Positions 1-8,981 of a stretch of 64,000 bases of DNA are shown one piece after another (within the stretch, counting starts at the first letter, position 1; the number at the start of each line of letters is the position of its first letter). The translations under genes and the position numbers were made by a program. The DNA is from Saccharothrix carnea (lineage in GTDB: Bacteria; Actinomycetota; Actinomycetes; Mycobacteriales; Pseudonocardiaceae). The stretch covers positions 372,001 to 436,000 of the forward strand of contig NZ_PYAX01000001.1 in the NCBI RefSeq assembly GCF_003014735.1, written 5' to 3'. Below the pieces are notes generated by a model that was not told where the DNA came from, searched no databases, and was given only the letters and a program-made list of their open reading frames with translations.

Positions 1-174
1 GTTACGACGGTGCGGTTGGGGGCGGGGTTGTTGGTGGTGGTCGGGATGGCGGCGACGACGGTGAAGGGGCGTGGGGCAGCTCGTTCGAGTCGGCCGGGTG
101 GATCGAGTGGGTCGGGTCGGTTGGGGGAAGCGGTGGTTGGGTCCCGCTCGGTTGTTGAGTCCGGCTCGATTTGA
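1..174 (+). CDS. Possible C-terminal end of an unidentified membrane protein (partial)
   Basis: Frame 1 is open from the first base to a TGA at 172-174, giving 57 codons with G/C-rich third positions. The start reads as a hydrophobic stretch (LGAGLLVVVGMAATTV), followed by KGRG and a Ser/Gly-rich tail. This resembles a last membrane helix with a short cytoplasmic tail, as in many transporters, but too little is present to name a family. The rest of the gene lies outside the window. The frame could also be open by chance in very GC-rich DNA. Confidence 0.3.
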   Translation, partial: VTTVRLGAGLLVVVGMAATTVKGRGAARSSRPGGSSGSGRLGEAVVGSRSVVESGSI

Positions 175-400
175 CATGGGGCCCTTACGGGCACTCCAGG
201 CTGCTCGAAGCCATGTCAGATCGGGCCTCGGTGGGTTGGCTGCGGGTCCGTTGTGGGCAGGAGAGTTGCTGGCCTCGGGGGACGGGCTGCGTGTCCGTTG
301 GGGGGCGGTGGGGCGCGGGGTTGTTTGGGAATTGTGGTACCCGCATCGGTGATTGACGGGATGTCGGGGTTCCGATGGGCTGGGAGTTGTGGAGCACCGC

Positions 401-1330
401 GTGCTGTCGGCCAGGACGATCGTGCTCTGGGCGGTCGGGTTGGGGTTGGTGGCGGTGGGGTCCGTCGTGCTTCTCCTGGTCACGCTCGGGTCGGGGGAAC
501 CGCAGGACGGGGTTCGGCTGGATGTGGTTCGCACTGCGGCCAGCATCGTGCTCGGTACGGGTGGGGCGGCGGCGTTGTTGCTCACGGCTCGGCGGCAGCG
601 GTATGCCGAGTTGGATCTGGTGCAGAAGGACCACGATGCGACCGAGCGCCGGGTCACCGAGTTGTACGGCAAGGCGGCCGACCAGTTGGGCAGTGACAAG
701 GCGCCCGTGCGGTTGGCCGGGTTGTACGCGTTGGAGCGGTTGGCGCAGGGCAATCCCGCGCATCGGCAGACGATCGTGAACCTGGTCTGCGCCTACTTGA
801 GGATGCCGTTCACGCCGCCACCCGAGGCGCGGGTCAGGGGGCGGATAGGTCCGCGGGACGCCCATCGGTTCCAGGAGCTGGAAGTGCGGCAGACGGCCAC
901 CGCGCTGCTGGCCGCGCACCTGCGACCGGACCGGCCCGAGGTGTTCTGGGCCGACATCACGCTCGACCTGTCCAACGCCACGCTGGTCAAGCCCACCTTG
1001 ACGCACGCGCGGATCGGGTCGGCTTCGTTCGCGGGCACCACGTTCGTCGGGCCGGCGACGTTCCGCGGCACGACCTTCAGCGGGACGGCGGACTTCCGCG
1101 ACACCTGGTTCCGCGACCTGGCCGACTTCCGGCGGGTCGCGTTCGGCGACTCGGTGTTCCGGGGCGCGGCGTTCGAGGGTGGCACGGACTTCGGCGTGCA
1201 CACGGCGGCCAAGTTGGCGGGTGCCCGGGCGCGGACGTCCGACGTGCGGCGGAAGTGGCCGGACGGGTGGGAGGAGCAGGCCGTCGACGGCGATTGGGCC
1301 GTGCTCGTCGCCTCGCGTGAACGGCGTTGA
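401..1330 (+). CDS. Membrane-anchored pentapeptide-repeat protein
   Basis: About 309 aa. Two N-terminal membrane helices (ARTIVLWAVGLGLVAVG and a second around VVRTAASIVLGTGGAAALL) are followed by a charged segment with DATERRVTELYGKAADQLG. The C-terminal third has pentapeptide-repeat-like units (ASFAGTTF, ATFRGTTF, ADFRDTWF, ADFRRVAF, SVFRGAAF) that should form a right-handed beta helix. Such actinobacterial proteins are common and their role is unknown. I chose GTG 401 because GGAG lies six bases upstream; GTG 389 and TTG 353 are also in frame. It is not in an obvious operon: the next gene in the same direction is at 3232. Confidence 0.75.
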   Translation: MLSARTIVLWAVGLGLVAVGSVVLLLVTLGSGEPQDGVRLDVVRTAASIVLGTGGAAALLLTARRQRYAELDLVQKDHDATERRVTELYGKAADQLGSDKAPVRLAGLYALERLAQGNPAHRQTIVNLVCAYLRMPFTPPPEARVRGRIGPRDAHRFQELEVRQTATALLAAHLRPDRPEVFWADITLDLSNATLVKPTLTHARIGSASFAGTTFVGPATFRGTTFSGTADFRDTWFRDLADFRRVAFGDSVFRGAAFEGGTDFGVHTAAKLAGARARTSDVRRKWPDGWEEQAVDGDWAVLVASRERR

Positions 1331-1665
1331 CCCGAACGGGCGACGTATCCCCGGGTCCGTGGCCGGTACCTTCACAGTGTGACTACCCGTGAGCGGAGGT
1401 GTGACGTGTGTGCCACCTTCCGCATGTCCCCTCGCGCGCTAGCGGATCTCTGAGTCAGCGTCGTCCAGTCCGGACCGCACAGATTCCCTCACGCACTGAT
1501 GCGACCGCACGGTCCTCGACGGGCCGCCGCGGGTAGGTCAGCCCGGCTTGCGGGTCGAGCGACCTCCCGCGCACCGTCGTCCGGGCCGGTCGTCTGCACG
1601 GCTCCCCGCCCACCGGTGGCACTACCGCGCGACTTGCCGGTCGCGTGCACCGAGGTCGGACGCCG
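1331..1665. other. Intergenic stretch with a possible 15-codon ORF and no other gene
   Basis: This 335 bp gap separates the pentapeptide gene from the end of cobQ. The only notable element is a short plus-strand ORF at 1406-1453, listed separately. Longer ORFs on either strand (for example minus 1455-1685) lack third-position GC bias and any recognisable motif. I see no convincing terminator hairpin for the gene ending at 1330. Confidence 0.5.
1406..1453 (+). CDS. Possible 15-codon micro-ORF with a strong Shine-Dalgarno sequence
   Basis: GGAGG at 1395-1399 is followed by six bases and GTG at 1406. The encoded peptide MCATFRMSPRALADL ends at TGA 1451-1453. The ribosome site is better than that of many real genes nearby. 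There is no downstream gene in the same direction for a leader peptide to regulate, since cobQ runs the other way. It could be a free micropeptide, the remnant of a leader, or chance. Confidence 0.3.
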   Translation: MCATFRMSPRALADL

Positions 1666-3189
1666 TCACGCGACAGGTGGTGCACCGGCGGGAGGGATGA
1701 CCGGCAGTCCCGGTGGCGCGCCCTCCTCCAGCAACGCCCACACCGCGTCGGTGTCGAGGTGGTCGGCGACCAGGTCGCCGAGCAGGTCGAGCTGAGCGGC
1801 CCGCCGTCCGGCGAAGTCCACGTCCGGCGCGGGGGTGAATCCTTGCCGGTCCGCGTGACCGGCGGCCCAGCGCAACAGGGCGCGGCGGAAGGCGTCGTTC
1901 TCCAGCAGGCCGTGCCAGTGCGTACCGGCGACCCGGCCGCGCAGCGCGCCCTCCGGCGTGCCGTCTGGCAGGGTGACCAGGCCCGCTTCGGCGTTGCGCG
2001 TGACCACGCCGTGGTGGATCTCGTAGCCGGTGACGGGTTCGCCGAACGCGTCTCCGTGCGGGCGGCGCAGGGTCTTGTCCGGAGCGAACCGCACGTCCAC
2101 GTCGAGCAGGCCGAGGCCCGCGACCGTGCCCGCGCGCGATTCCACCTCGTCCTCGATCGTCCGGCCGAGCATCTGGAACCCGCCGCAGATGCCGAGCACC
2201 GGGCCGTCGTGCGCGGCGATCGCGTCGGCCAGGCCCGTGGCGCGCAGCCAGCCCAGGTCGTCCACCGTCGCCTTCGAACCGGGCACGACCACGAGGTCCG
2301 CGTCGGCCAGCCGGGACGGCTCGGTGACGAACCGCACCGACACGCCCGGCTCGCACGCCAGCGCCTCCACGTCGGTGGCGTTGGAGATGCGCGGCAACCG
2401 CACCACGGCCACCCGCAGCCACTGGTCGCCGCGCGGCGGTTCCGGCCGCCCGATCACGCCGTCCGCCGCGTAGGACAGGGAGTCCTCGGCGTCCAGCCAC
2501 AGCTCCTCCCGCCAGGGCAGCACGCCCAGCACCGGACGTCCGGTGAGCGCGTCCAGCTGCCGCAGGCCGGGTTCGAGCAACGCCGGGTCGCCCCGGAACT
2601 TGTTCACCACGAACCCACCGACCAGCGCCTGGTCGGCCGGGTCGAGCAGGGCCAGCGTGCCGAACAGGTGCGCGAACACCCCGCCGCGGTCGATGTCGCC
2701 GACGACGAGCACCGGCAGGTCCGCCGCCCTGGCCAGGCCCATGTTCGCGATGTCGTTCGCCCGCAGGTTGATCTCGGCGGGCGAGCCCGCGCCCTCGCAG
2801 ACCACGACCTCGAAATCGTCCCGCAGGCTGTCGAGCGTGGTCAGGACGGTGGCGAACAGCTCGGCCTTGCGCTCGCGGTAGGACAGCGCGGACACCTCGC
2901 CCACGGCCCGTCCCAGCACGACCACCTGGGAACTGCGGTCGCCGCCCGGCTTGAGCAGCACGGGGTTGAACCGCACGCTCGGCTCCAGCCCGCACGCGGC
3001 GGCCTGCACCGCCTGCGCCCGGCCGATCTCGCCGCCGTCAGCCGTCACGACCGAGTTGTTGGACATGTTCTGCGCCTTGAACGGCGCCGTCCGCACCCCG
3101 CGCCGGGTCAGCCACCTGCACAGACCGGCCGCCAGCACGCTCTTCCCCGCGTCCGACGTCGTGCCGGCCACCAGCAACGCACTGCGCAC
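1666..3189 (-). CDS. cobQ: Cobyric acid synthase (adenosylcobyric acid a,c-diamide amidotransferase)
   Basis: 507 aa, the normal length of CobQ/CbiP. It amidates carboxylates b, d, e and g of adenosylcobyrinic acid a,c-diamide, using glutamine and ATP, in cytoplasmic cobalamin synthesis. The N-terminus carries the P-loop-like [16 protein letters not shown] and then [12 protein letters not shown], typical of the dethiobiotin-synthetase-like domain. The C-terminal half holds the class I glutaminase-like domain with the nucleophile motif [10 protein letters not shown] (Cys) and the late His in EIHHG. GTG 3189 is preceded by GGGGA. It stands alone, 42 bp from the divergent hydrolase gene, with no other cobalamin gene in the window and no cobalamin riboswitch upstream. 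Confidence 0.95.
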   Translation of the reverse strand: MRSALLVAGTTSDAGKSVLAAGLCRWLTRRGVRTAPFKAQNMSNNSVVTADGGEIGRAQAVQAAACGLEPSVRFNPVLLKPGGDRSSQVVVLGRAVGEVSALSYRERKAELFATVLTTLDSLRDDFEVVVCEGAGSPAEINLRANDIANMGLARAADLPVLVVGDIDRGGVFAHLFGTLALLDPADQALVGGFVVNKFRGDPALLEPGLRQLDALTGRPVLGVLPWREELWLDAEDSLSYAADGVIGRPEPPRGDQWLRVAVVRLPRISNATDVEALACEPGVSVRFVTEPSRLADADLVVVPGSKATVDDLGWLRATGLADAIAAHDGPVLGICGGFQMLGRTIEDEVESRAGTVAGLGLLDVDVRFAPDKTLRRPHGDAFGEPVTGYEIHHGVVTRNAEAGLVTLPDGTPEGALRGRVAGTHWHGLLENDAFRRALLRWAAGHADRQGFTPAPDVDFAGRRAAQLDLLGDLVADHLDTDAVWALLEEGAPPGLPVIPPAGAPPVA

Positions 3190-3231
3190 AATGTCCCCTA
3201 GCTGTCGGTCCCGGCTGACATCATCCACGGC

Positions 3232-3930
3232 ATGGCCGACGTCCCCGCTACCACTGTCCTGGTGCACAGCCCCTACCTCGGGCCCGCGAGCCTGCGCCCG
3301 CTCGCCGGGGCGCTGGCCGAACTCGGCCACCCCGTGGTGCTGCTCGACCTGCGTGTCACGGTCAACGCCGCGCCCGTCCACCAACGGCTGCTCGGCGTGT
3401 TCGCCGACGCCGTGGAGGACTCCCTGGTGGAGGGCGACCTGGTGCTGGTCGGGCACAGCGGAGCCGGTCCGCTGCTGCCCGCGTTCGCCGACGCCCTGGA
3501 GACGCCCGTGCGCGGGCTGGTGTTCCTCGACGCGGACCTGCCCACGCCGGGGCGGAGCTGGCGGGACGACGCGCCCGCCGAGCGGATGGCCCACCTGAAG
3601 ACCATCGCGCGGGACGGGCTGATGCCGCGCTGGGACCTGTGGTTCGCGCCCGAGGCGCTGTCGGCGATGGTGCCGGACGTGCGGCTGCTGGAGGAGATCG
3701 TGGCCGAGGCGCCCGAGGTGCCGCTGGCGTTCCTGAAGGAGCCCCGGCCCACCGTGGCGTGGACCGGGCCGTGCTCGTACGTGCGGCTCAGCCCCGCCTA
3801 CGACTCCGCCGCGTCGGCCGCGCGCGAGCTGGGCTGGCCGGTGGTGGAGGTCGACAGCCACCACCTGGGCGCCGTGACGTCGCCCGAGGTGGTGGCGGAG
3901 GCGTTGGTGCCGCTGCTCAGCAGATGGTGA
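3232..3930 (+). CDS. Alpha/beta-hydrolase fold protein
   Basis: 232 aa. The N-terminus ([22 protein letters not shown]) and GHSGAG match the oxyanion region and nucleophile elbow G-x-S-x-G of alpha/beta hydrolases. The His near the C-terminus ([19 protein letters not shown]) is in the right place to complete a triad. The substrate cannot be told from sequence. The 3' end overlaps the convergent map gene by 14 bp, so the two messages are antisense at their ends. It shares a 42 bp divergent promoter region with cobQ, with no evidence of a functional link. Confidence 0.8.
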   Translation: MADVPATTVLVHSPYLGPASLRPLAGALAELGHPVVLLDLRVTVNAAPVHQRLLGVFADAVEDSLVEGDLVLVGHSGAGPLLPAFADALETPVRGLVFLDADLPTPGRSWRDDAPAERMAHLKTIARDGLMPRWDLWFAPEALSAMVPDVRLLEEIVAEAPEVPLAFLKEPRPTVAWTGPCSYVRLSPAYDSAASAARELGWPVVEVDSHHLGAVTSPEVVAEALVPLLSRW

Positions 3931-4774
3931 GGATCTCGGCGCCGTCCGCGGTGACGACGATCGTGTGCTCGAACTGGGCGGTCCAGCTCTTGTCGCGGGT
4001 GGTGACCGTCCAGCCGTCGTCCCACAGGTCGTGCTCGATGCCGCCGAGGGTGATCATCGGCTCGATGGTGAACGTCATGCCCTCTTCGATGATCGTGGGC
4101 ACGTGCGGCGCGTCGTAGTGCAGCACCATCAGGCCGCTGTGGAAGGTGCGGCCGATGCCGTGGCCGGTGAAGTCGCGCACCACGCCGTAGCCGAAGCGGT
4201 TGGCGTAGGACTCGATGACCCGGCCGACCACGTTGAGCTGCCGACCAGGCTTCACGGCCTTGATGGCGCGCATGGTGGCCTCGTGCGTGCGTTCGACCAG
4301 GAGGCGGGCCTCCTCGCTCACGTCGCCCGCGAGGAAGGTGGCGTTCGTGTCGCCGTGCACGCCGCCGATGAAGGCGGTGACGTCGACGTTGACGATGTCA
4401 CCGTCCTCGACCACGGTCGAGTCGGGGATGCCGTGGCAGATGACCTCGTTCAGCGAGGTGCAGCAGGACTTGGGGAAACCGCGGTAGCCGAGCGTGGACG
4501 GGTACGCGCCGTTGTCGCACAGGAACTCGTGGGCGACCGCGTCGATCTCGTCGGTGGTCACGCCGGGCACGATCACCTTGCCCGCCTCCTGCAACGCCTG
4601 CGCGGCCAGTCTGCCCGCGACGCGCATCGCCTCGATCACCTCGGGCGGCTGCACCCACGGATCGGTGTTGCGCTTGGGTTCGGGCCGGTCGACGTACTCG
4701 GGCCGCTCGATCTCGGCGGGCACCGGACGGCGCGGGGACAGCACACCTGGCTGGAGGACGGCACGCACGGACAT
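3917..4774 (-). CDS. map: Type I methionine aminopeptidase
   Basis: 285 aa. It removes the initiator methionine from nascent proteins. The five metal ligands are visible: two Asp in [19 protein letters not shown], His in GHGIGR, Glu in TIEPM and Glu in QFEHT. The N-terminal extension of about 45 residues ([16 protein letters not shown]) is typical of the actinobacterial MapB (type Ic) isoform, where a proline-rich segment is thought to contact the ribosome. It lies 9 bp downstream of a 19-codon ORF and probably ends the PBP - small ORFs - map transcript. The same block order is known from mycobacteria (mapB near Rv2864c). Confidence 0.97.
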   Translation of the reverse strand: MSVRAVLQPGVLSPRRPVPAEIERPEYVDRPEPKRNTDPWVQPPEVIEAMRVAGRLAAQALQEAGKVIVPGVTTDEIDAVAHEFLCDNGAYPSTLGYRGFPKSCCTSLNEVICHGIPDSTVVEDGDIVNVDVTAFIGGVHGDTNATFLAGDVSEEARLLVERTHEATMRAIKAVKPGRQLNVVGRVIESYANRFGYGVVRDFTGHGIGRTFHSGLMVLHYDAPHVPTIIEEGMTFTIEPMITLGGIEHDLWDDGWTVTTRDKSWTAQFEHTIVVTADGAEILTIC

Positions 4775-4783
4775 GCCCCCAGA

Positions 4784-4843
4784 TTACGGCTCAGCGTGAT
4801 GAGGCATGCGCCACGTGTCCCCTACGCGGTCCGTCCAGGTCAC
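4784..4843 (-). CDS. 19-codon ORF overlapping the small gene upstream; possible frameshifted tail
   Basis: GTG 4843 overlaps the TGA of the 55-aa ORF (GTGA) and the frame ends at TAA 4784, 9 bp before map. The product, VTWTDRVGDTWRMPHHAEP, has good codon usage and looks protein-like. It may be translated by coupling. Alternatively it may be the real C-terminus of the preceding protein, reached by a -1 shift or separated by a frameshift mutation. Confidence 0.4.
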   Translation of the reverse strand: MTWTDRVGDTWRMPHHAEP

Positions 4844-5007
4844 CAGCGCTCCTCCGATCGCCTCCGGAGCACCACCTCGGACAGCGGCGGACCGGATCCG
4901 GCGGGCAGCGGCTCGGTCAACAGGTGGTCCCGGCTGCTGGTGGCCGGGATCGATGCACCGGCCGCGATGAGGTGTTCCCGCACTTCGTCCCGACCCATGC
5001 GCGACAT
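4840..5007 (-). CDS. Small conserved-looking protein between PBP and map
   Basis: 55 aa, starting MSRMGRDEVREHLIAAGASI and ending VVLRRRSEERW. It starts 23 bp after the penicillin-binding protein stop and overlaps the next 19-codon ORF by four bases. Third positions are mostly G/C and the sequence is charged and non-repetitive, as in a real protein. ATG 5007 has no strong ribosome site; ATG 4998 is an alternative. I do not recognise a family. Its place in a tight operon suggests translation by reinitiation after the PBP. Confidence 0.5.
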   Translation of the reverse strand: MSRMGRDEVREHLIAAGASIPATSSRDHLLTEPLPAGSGPPLSEVVLRRRSEERW

Positions 5008-5030
5008 GATGCCATCAGCGACTGCTCCGT

Positions 5031-6830
5031 TCAGCCGAACGCGGCAAGGAAGCGGGCCGTGGCGTCGACGGCCGGGGCGGAGCTGTTGGTGCCCAGGATC
5101 AGGGTCGCGAACGCCACGTCGCCGCGGTAGCCGACGAACCAGCCGTGGGAGTTCGTGCCGTCGCCGAACTGCGCCGTGCCCGTCTTGCCCCGCACGTCCC
5201 CGTACGGCTTGAGCTGCGGCGCGGTGCCCGATTCGACGACCTCCCGCATCATCGCCCGCAACGGCTCCAGCACGGCGGGCGCCGGTGGGGCCGGGGTGCG
5301 GTCGACCTTCGTCTCACGGCCCTTCAGCAGCGTCGGGACCGGCATCTCGCCCGTCGCCGTCGTCGCCGCCACCACCGCCATGCCGAACGGGCTGGCCAGC
5401 AGCTTGCCCTGACCGAAGCCGTCCTCCGCCCGCTCCACCACGTCGGTGGCGGGCGGCACGGAACCGGTGATCGTGGTGATCGCCGGGATCTCGAAGTCGA
5501 CGCCGAGGCCGAACGACTCCGCCGCCTTGGTCAGCGCGTCCGGCGCCATCCCGGCCGCGAGCTGCGCGAACGTCGTGTTGCAGGAGAACGCGAACGCCGA
5601 GTGCAGCGGGATCGTGCCCTTGTCGAACTCGTGGTCGTTCGGCACGACCCGGCGACCGTCGATGACCGCCTTGCCGGGGCACGGCAGCGGGCTGTCCGCC
5701 GTCGCCTGCCCGGACGACATCGCCGCCGCCGCCGTCACGATCTTGAACGTCGACCCGGGCGGGTAGCGGCCGGTCAACGCCACCGGACCCTCCGCGTCCG
5801 CCGGGCCGTTCTGCGCCACCGCCAGCACCTCGCCGGTGGACGCCTGCAGCGCCACCAGCATCGCCGCCTGCGGCACGGGTTCCAGCGCGTCCTCCGCCGC
5901 CGCCTGCGCGGTCCGGCTCAGCGCGGTCGAGATCGCCTGCGCCGGCTCCGGCGCCTGCTCGTGCAGGGTCTCCACCTCGTCACCGGCCGCGTTCACGGTG
6001 TAGACGCGCAGCCCGGCCCGGCCGGCGATCTCCTCCTCGACGGCCTTGCGCACGGCGGGCAGCACCTGCGAGCCGAACGTGCGCGACGGCGCGAGCAGGC
6101 TCGTCTGCGTGGTGAACCGCACCCCGGGCAGCTCGTAGATCGCGGGCTTCACGGTCTGGTAGTCCGCATCGCGCAGCGCGGCCACCTGGTAGACCTGCCC
6201 GGCGGGCACCTTCGACACGCCGTCCACGATCGAGGCCTGGGTGATCGCGGCGTCGATCGGCGTGAGGGCCGCAGCCAGCGCGGCGGCCACCGCGTTGACG
6301 TCACCAGCCTCCTTGGCGTCGAGCAGGATCGACACGACCACCTCCGGCGCGAGCAGCGGCGTGCCGTCCCGGTCCAGCACCGGCGCCAGCGCGGGCTTCA
6401 CCTCGGCCACGCCCAACGTCTGCTGCACGGCCAGCTTCGGGTGCACGACCGAAGGCGCCCAGTGCACCTTCCAGTCGTCCTCCTCGCGGCGCAGGTCGAA
6501 CTCGGTCCGGTAGCTCCACGCGTGGTCGTGGCCGAGGTCCCAGTCCAGCTGCGCGGTCGCGTCGGCGGTGGTCGACTCGCCCGCCGAGCGCACCTGCTCG
6601 ACCCTGGCGCCCAGTCCCTCGGGCTTGAGCACCTCGCGGACCTTGCCCAGCACCTCCTTGGCGCCGCCCGGGTCGTCGGTCAGCCCGGCCGCGCCGTCGA
6701 CGTCACCGGCGGCGAGCTTGGCCAGGAAGTCGCCGGCCACCTGGTCGGGACCCGGACGGGAGGAGAAGAGGCCGCAGCCGCTGACGAGCAGCAGGACCAC
6801 CCCGAAGAGGGCCACCTTGCGCGCGATCAC
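5031..6830 (-). CDS. Lipoprotein class B penicillin-binding protein with MecA-like N-terminal domain
   Basis: About 599 aa. A signal peptide with lipobox LLVSGC (Cys about residue 19) anchors it outside the membrane. An NTF2-like MecA N-terminal domain follows (DQVAGDFLAKLAAGDVDGAA), then a dimerisation domain, then the transpeptidase: STFK (Ser about 360), SCN (about 416) and KTGTA (about 549). It cross-links peptidoglycan. It corresponds to the mycobacterial Rv2864c type. GTG 6830 is chosen because it places basic residues directly before the hydrophobic core; GTG 6863 is possible. It is first of an apparent operon with the small ORFs and map. Confidence 0.93.
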   Translation of the reverse strand: MIARKVALFGVVLLLVSGCGLFSSRPGPDQVAGDFLAKLAAGDVDGAAGLTDDPGGAKEVLGKVREVLKPEGLGARVEQVRSAGESTTADATAQLDWDLGHDHAWSYRTEFDLRREEDDWKVHWAPSVVHPKLAVQQTLGVAEVKPALAPVLDRDGTPLLAPEVVVSILLDAKEAGDVNAVAAALAAALTPIDAAITQASIVDGVSKVPAGQVYQVAALRDADYQTVKPAIYELPGVRFTTQTSLLAPSRTFGSQVLPAVRKAVEEEIAGRAGLRVYTVNAAGDEVETLHEQAPEPAQAISTALSRTAQAAAEDALEPVPQAAMLVALQASTGEVLAVAQNGPADAEGPVALTGRYPPGSTFKIVTAAAAMSSGQATADSPLPCPGKAVIDGRRVVPNDHEFDKGTIPLHSAFAFSCNTTFAQLAAGMAPDALTKAAESFGLGVDFEIPAITTITGSVPPATDVVERAEDGFGQGKLLASPFGMAVVAATTATGEMPVPTLLKGRETKVDRTPAPPAPAVLEPLRAMMREVVESGTAPQLKPYGDVRGKTGTAQFGDGTNSHGWFVGYRGDVAFATLILGTNSSAPAVDATARFLAAFG

Positions 6831-6875
6831 GGCGCCGAGTATGCCCGGTGTCGCCCACGACACACCGCGACGGTG

Positions 6876-7730
6876 TCAGAACAGGACGGTCGCGTACTGG
6901 CCGACCTGGGAGAACCCGATCTTGCGGTACGCCGCCTTGGCCACGTCGTTGTAGGAGTTCACGTACAGCGACGCGGTCCGGCCCAGGCCCCTGACCAGGC
7001 GTTCGGCCACCGCCGCGGTCCCCGCCGCGCCGATGCCGTTGCCGCGGCGGTCCGGCCGCACCCACACGCCCTGGATCTGGCCGACCTTCGCCGACATGGC
7101 CCCGATCTCGGCCTTGAACACCACGTCGCCGCCCTCGAACCGGGCGAACGCGCGCCCGCCCGCGATGAGCTCGGCCACCCGCGCCCGGTACGACGCGCCG
7201 CCGTCCTCGGCGCACGGGTCGACGCCGACCTCCTCGATGAACATGGCGATCGCGGCGGGCAGGTACCGGTCCAGTTCGTCCGGTCGAACGGGCCGGACGA
7301 GCGGGTCCAGCGGGATCGACGGGCTGCCGCCCAGCGCCATCAGCGGCTGGTCGGCGCGCACCTCGCGGGCCGGTCCCCAGTCGGGTGCCAGTTCCTCCCA
7401 CAGGCCGAGCACCTGCTCGGCGGGCCCGACCAGCGACGAGCACATGCGACCGCGGCGGCGGGCGCGGTCGGCGAAGCTGCGCAGCGCGGTCGTGTTGCCA
7501 CGCAGCGGGATCAGGTTCGGCCCGGCGAAGCACAGCGCGTCGACCCGGCCGCCGCGCAGCGACCGGTGGTCGTACGCCCACACCTCGCCGCCGAGCCGCC
7601 ACGGGTCCAGGCCCGCGACCTCGACCCGGGCGGCGACCATGCAGGACGCCACCGGGTCGGCCGCCAGCACGGCGAGGACCTCCGACAGGTCCCGCTCGTC
7701 GAGCAAACGCGCGCCAGCCAACCTCAGCAC
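6876..7730 (-). CDS. GNAT-family N-acetyltransferase with DUF4081 N-terminal domain
   Basis: 284 aa, GTG start. The N-terminal half is of the DUF4081 type seen in actinobacteria. The C-terminal half is a GNAT fold with the acetyl-CoA loop VWVRPDRRGNGIGAAGTAAV followed by SLYVNSYNDVAKAAYRKIGF. The substrate is unknown. It resembles Rv2867c, which likewise sits between the PBP and gcpE in mycobacteria, so the neighbourhood is conserved. It is 71 bp from ispG on the same strand. Confidence 0.9.
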   Translation of the reverse strand: MLRLAGARLLDERDLSEVLAVLAADPVASCMVAARVEVAGLDPWRLGGEVWAYDHRSLRGGRVDALCFAGPNLIPLRGNTTALRSFADRARRRGRMCSSLVGPAEQVLGLWEELAPDWGPAREVRADQPLMALGGSPSIPLDPLVRPVRPDELDRYLPAAIAMFIEEVGVDPCAEDGGASYRARVAELIAGGRAFARFEGGDVVFKAEIGAMSAKVGQIQGVWVRPDRRGNGIGAAGTAAVAERLVRGLGRTASLYVNSYNDVAKAAYRKIGFSQVGQYATVLF

Positions 7731-7801
7731 GCCGTCAAGCCTGCCAGATGGACACCGTTACCCGCGCGTCTGCCACCCGCTCAGCCGACTCCCGGCCCGC
7801 C

Positions 7802-8959
7802 TCAGCCGACCGTCACGACGGGTTCGCCGCCGTCGACGGTCTCGCCCATCTCCTCGGCGAGGCGCATGGCCTCCTCGATCAGGGTCTCCACGATCTGGTG
7901 CTCTGGCACGGTCTTGATCACCTTGCCCTTGACGAAGATCTGGCCCTTGCCGTTGCCCGAGGCGACGCCCAGGTCCGCCTCACGCGCCTCGCCCGGCCCG
8001 TTCACCACGCAGCCCATGACGGCGACCCGCAGCGGCACCTCCATGCCCTCCAGGCCCGCCGTGACCTGCTCCGCCAGCGTGTAGACGTCCACCTGCGCAC
8101 GCCCGCACGACGGGCACGAGACGATCTCCAGCTTGCGCGGCCGCAGGTTGAGCGACTGCAGGATCTGGTGCCCGACCTTGACCTCTTCGACGGGCGGCGC
8201 GGACAGCGAGACGCGGATCGTGTCGCCGATGCCCTGCCGCAGCAGCGCGCCGAAGGCGACCGCCGACTTGATCGTGCCCTGGAACGCCGGACCGGCCTCC
8301 GTCACACCCAGGTGCAGCGGGTAGTCGCACTGCTCGGCCAGCAGCTCGTACGCCCGGATCATCACCACGGGGTCGTTGTGCTTCACCGAGATCTTCAGGT
8401 CGTGGAAGTCGTGCTCGGCGAACAGCGACGCCTCCCACAGCGCCGACTCCGCCAGCGCCTCGGGCGTGGCCTTGCCGTACTTCGCCATCAGGCGCGGGTC
8501 GAGCGAGCCGGCGTTCACGCCGATCCGGATCGGGGTGTTGTGGTCGCGGGCCGCCTGCGCGATCTCCTTGACCTTGTCGTCGAACTTCTTGATGTTGCCC
8601 GGGTTCACCCGCACCGCCGCGCACCCGGCCTCGATCGCCGCGAACACGTACTTCGGCTGGAAGTGGATGTCCGCGATGACCGGGATCTGCGACTTCTTCG
8701 CGATCGCCGCCAGCGCGTCCGCGTCGTCCTGCGACGGGCACGCCACCCGCACGATGTCGCAGCCCGCCGCGGTCAGCTCCGCGATCTGCTGCAACGTCGC
8801 GTTCACGTCCGCCGTGACGGTGGTCGTCATCGACTGCACCGAGACGGGGAACTCGCTGCCGACGCCGACCGAGCCCACCATGAGCTGGCGGGTCTTGCGC
8901 CGCTCCGACAACACCGGAGGAGGCATCGCCGGGAGACCGAGCATGACGCCGTCACTCAT
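7802..8959 (-). CDS. ispG: 4-hydroxy-3-methylbut-2-en-1-yl diphosphate synthase
   Basis: 385 aa. It converts methylerythritol cyclodiphosphate to HMBPP, the penultimate step of the MEP isoprenoid pathway. The TIM-barrel half includes [17 protein letters not shown]. The iron-sulfur half carries the cluster cysteines in SCPSCGR and [10 protein letters not shown]. The start codon is preceded by GAGAGG. It shares a strand and tight spacing with rip1 (22 bp) and dxr, so two MEP-pathway enzymes flank the protease, the gcpE-rip1-dxr order known from mycobacteria. Confidence 0.98.
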   Translation of the reverse strand: MSDGVMLGLPAMPPPVLSERRKTRQLMVGSVGVGSEFPVSVQSMTTTVTADVNATLQQIAELTAAGCDIVRVACPSQDDADALAAIAKKSQIPVIADIHFQPKYVFAAIEAGCAAVRVNPGNIKKFDDKVKEIAQAARDHNTPIRIGVNAGSLDPRLMAKYGKATPEALAESALWEASLFAEHDFHDLKISVKHNDPVVMIRAYELLAEQCDYPLHLGVTEAGPAFQGTIKSAVAFGALLRQGIGDTIRVSLSAPPVEEVKVGHQILQSLNLRPRKLEIVSCPSCGRAQVDVYTLAEQVTAGLEGMEVPLRVAVMGCVVNGPGEAREADLGVASGNGKGQIFVKGKVIKTVPEHQIVETLIEEAMRLAEEMGETVDGGEPVVTVG

Positions 8960-8981
8960 GAACTGGCACCTCTCACTGAGA

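Noticed and set aside
185-1375. 396-codon minus-strand ORF opposite the pentapeptide gene
   Set aside because: Pro/Arg-rich translation with no domain, antisense to a good gene, and the coding strand shows the pentapeptide pattern.
1622-2995. 457-codon minus-strand ORF within cobQ in another frame
   Set aside because: Arg/Gly-rich shadow of cobQ, which has all family motifs.
3190-3231. Possible cobalamin riboswitch upstream of cobQ
   Set aside because: Only 42 bp separate the divergent genes, far too little for a B12 aptamer.
5145-8084. 979-codon plus-strand ORF opposite PBP, GNAT and ispG
   Set aside because: Low-complexity Arg/His/Val/Gly-rich text; the opposite strand holds three recognisable genes.
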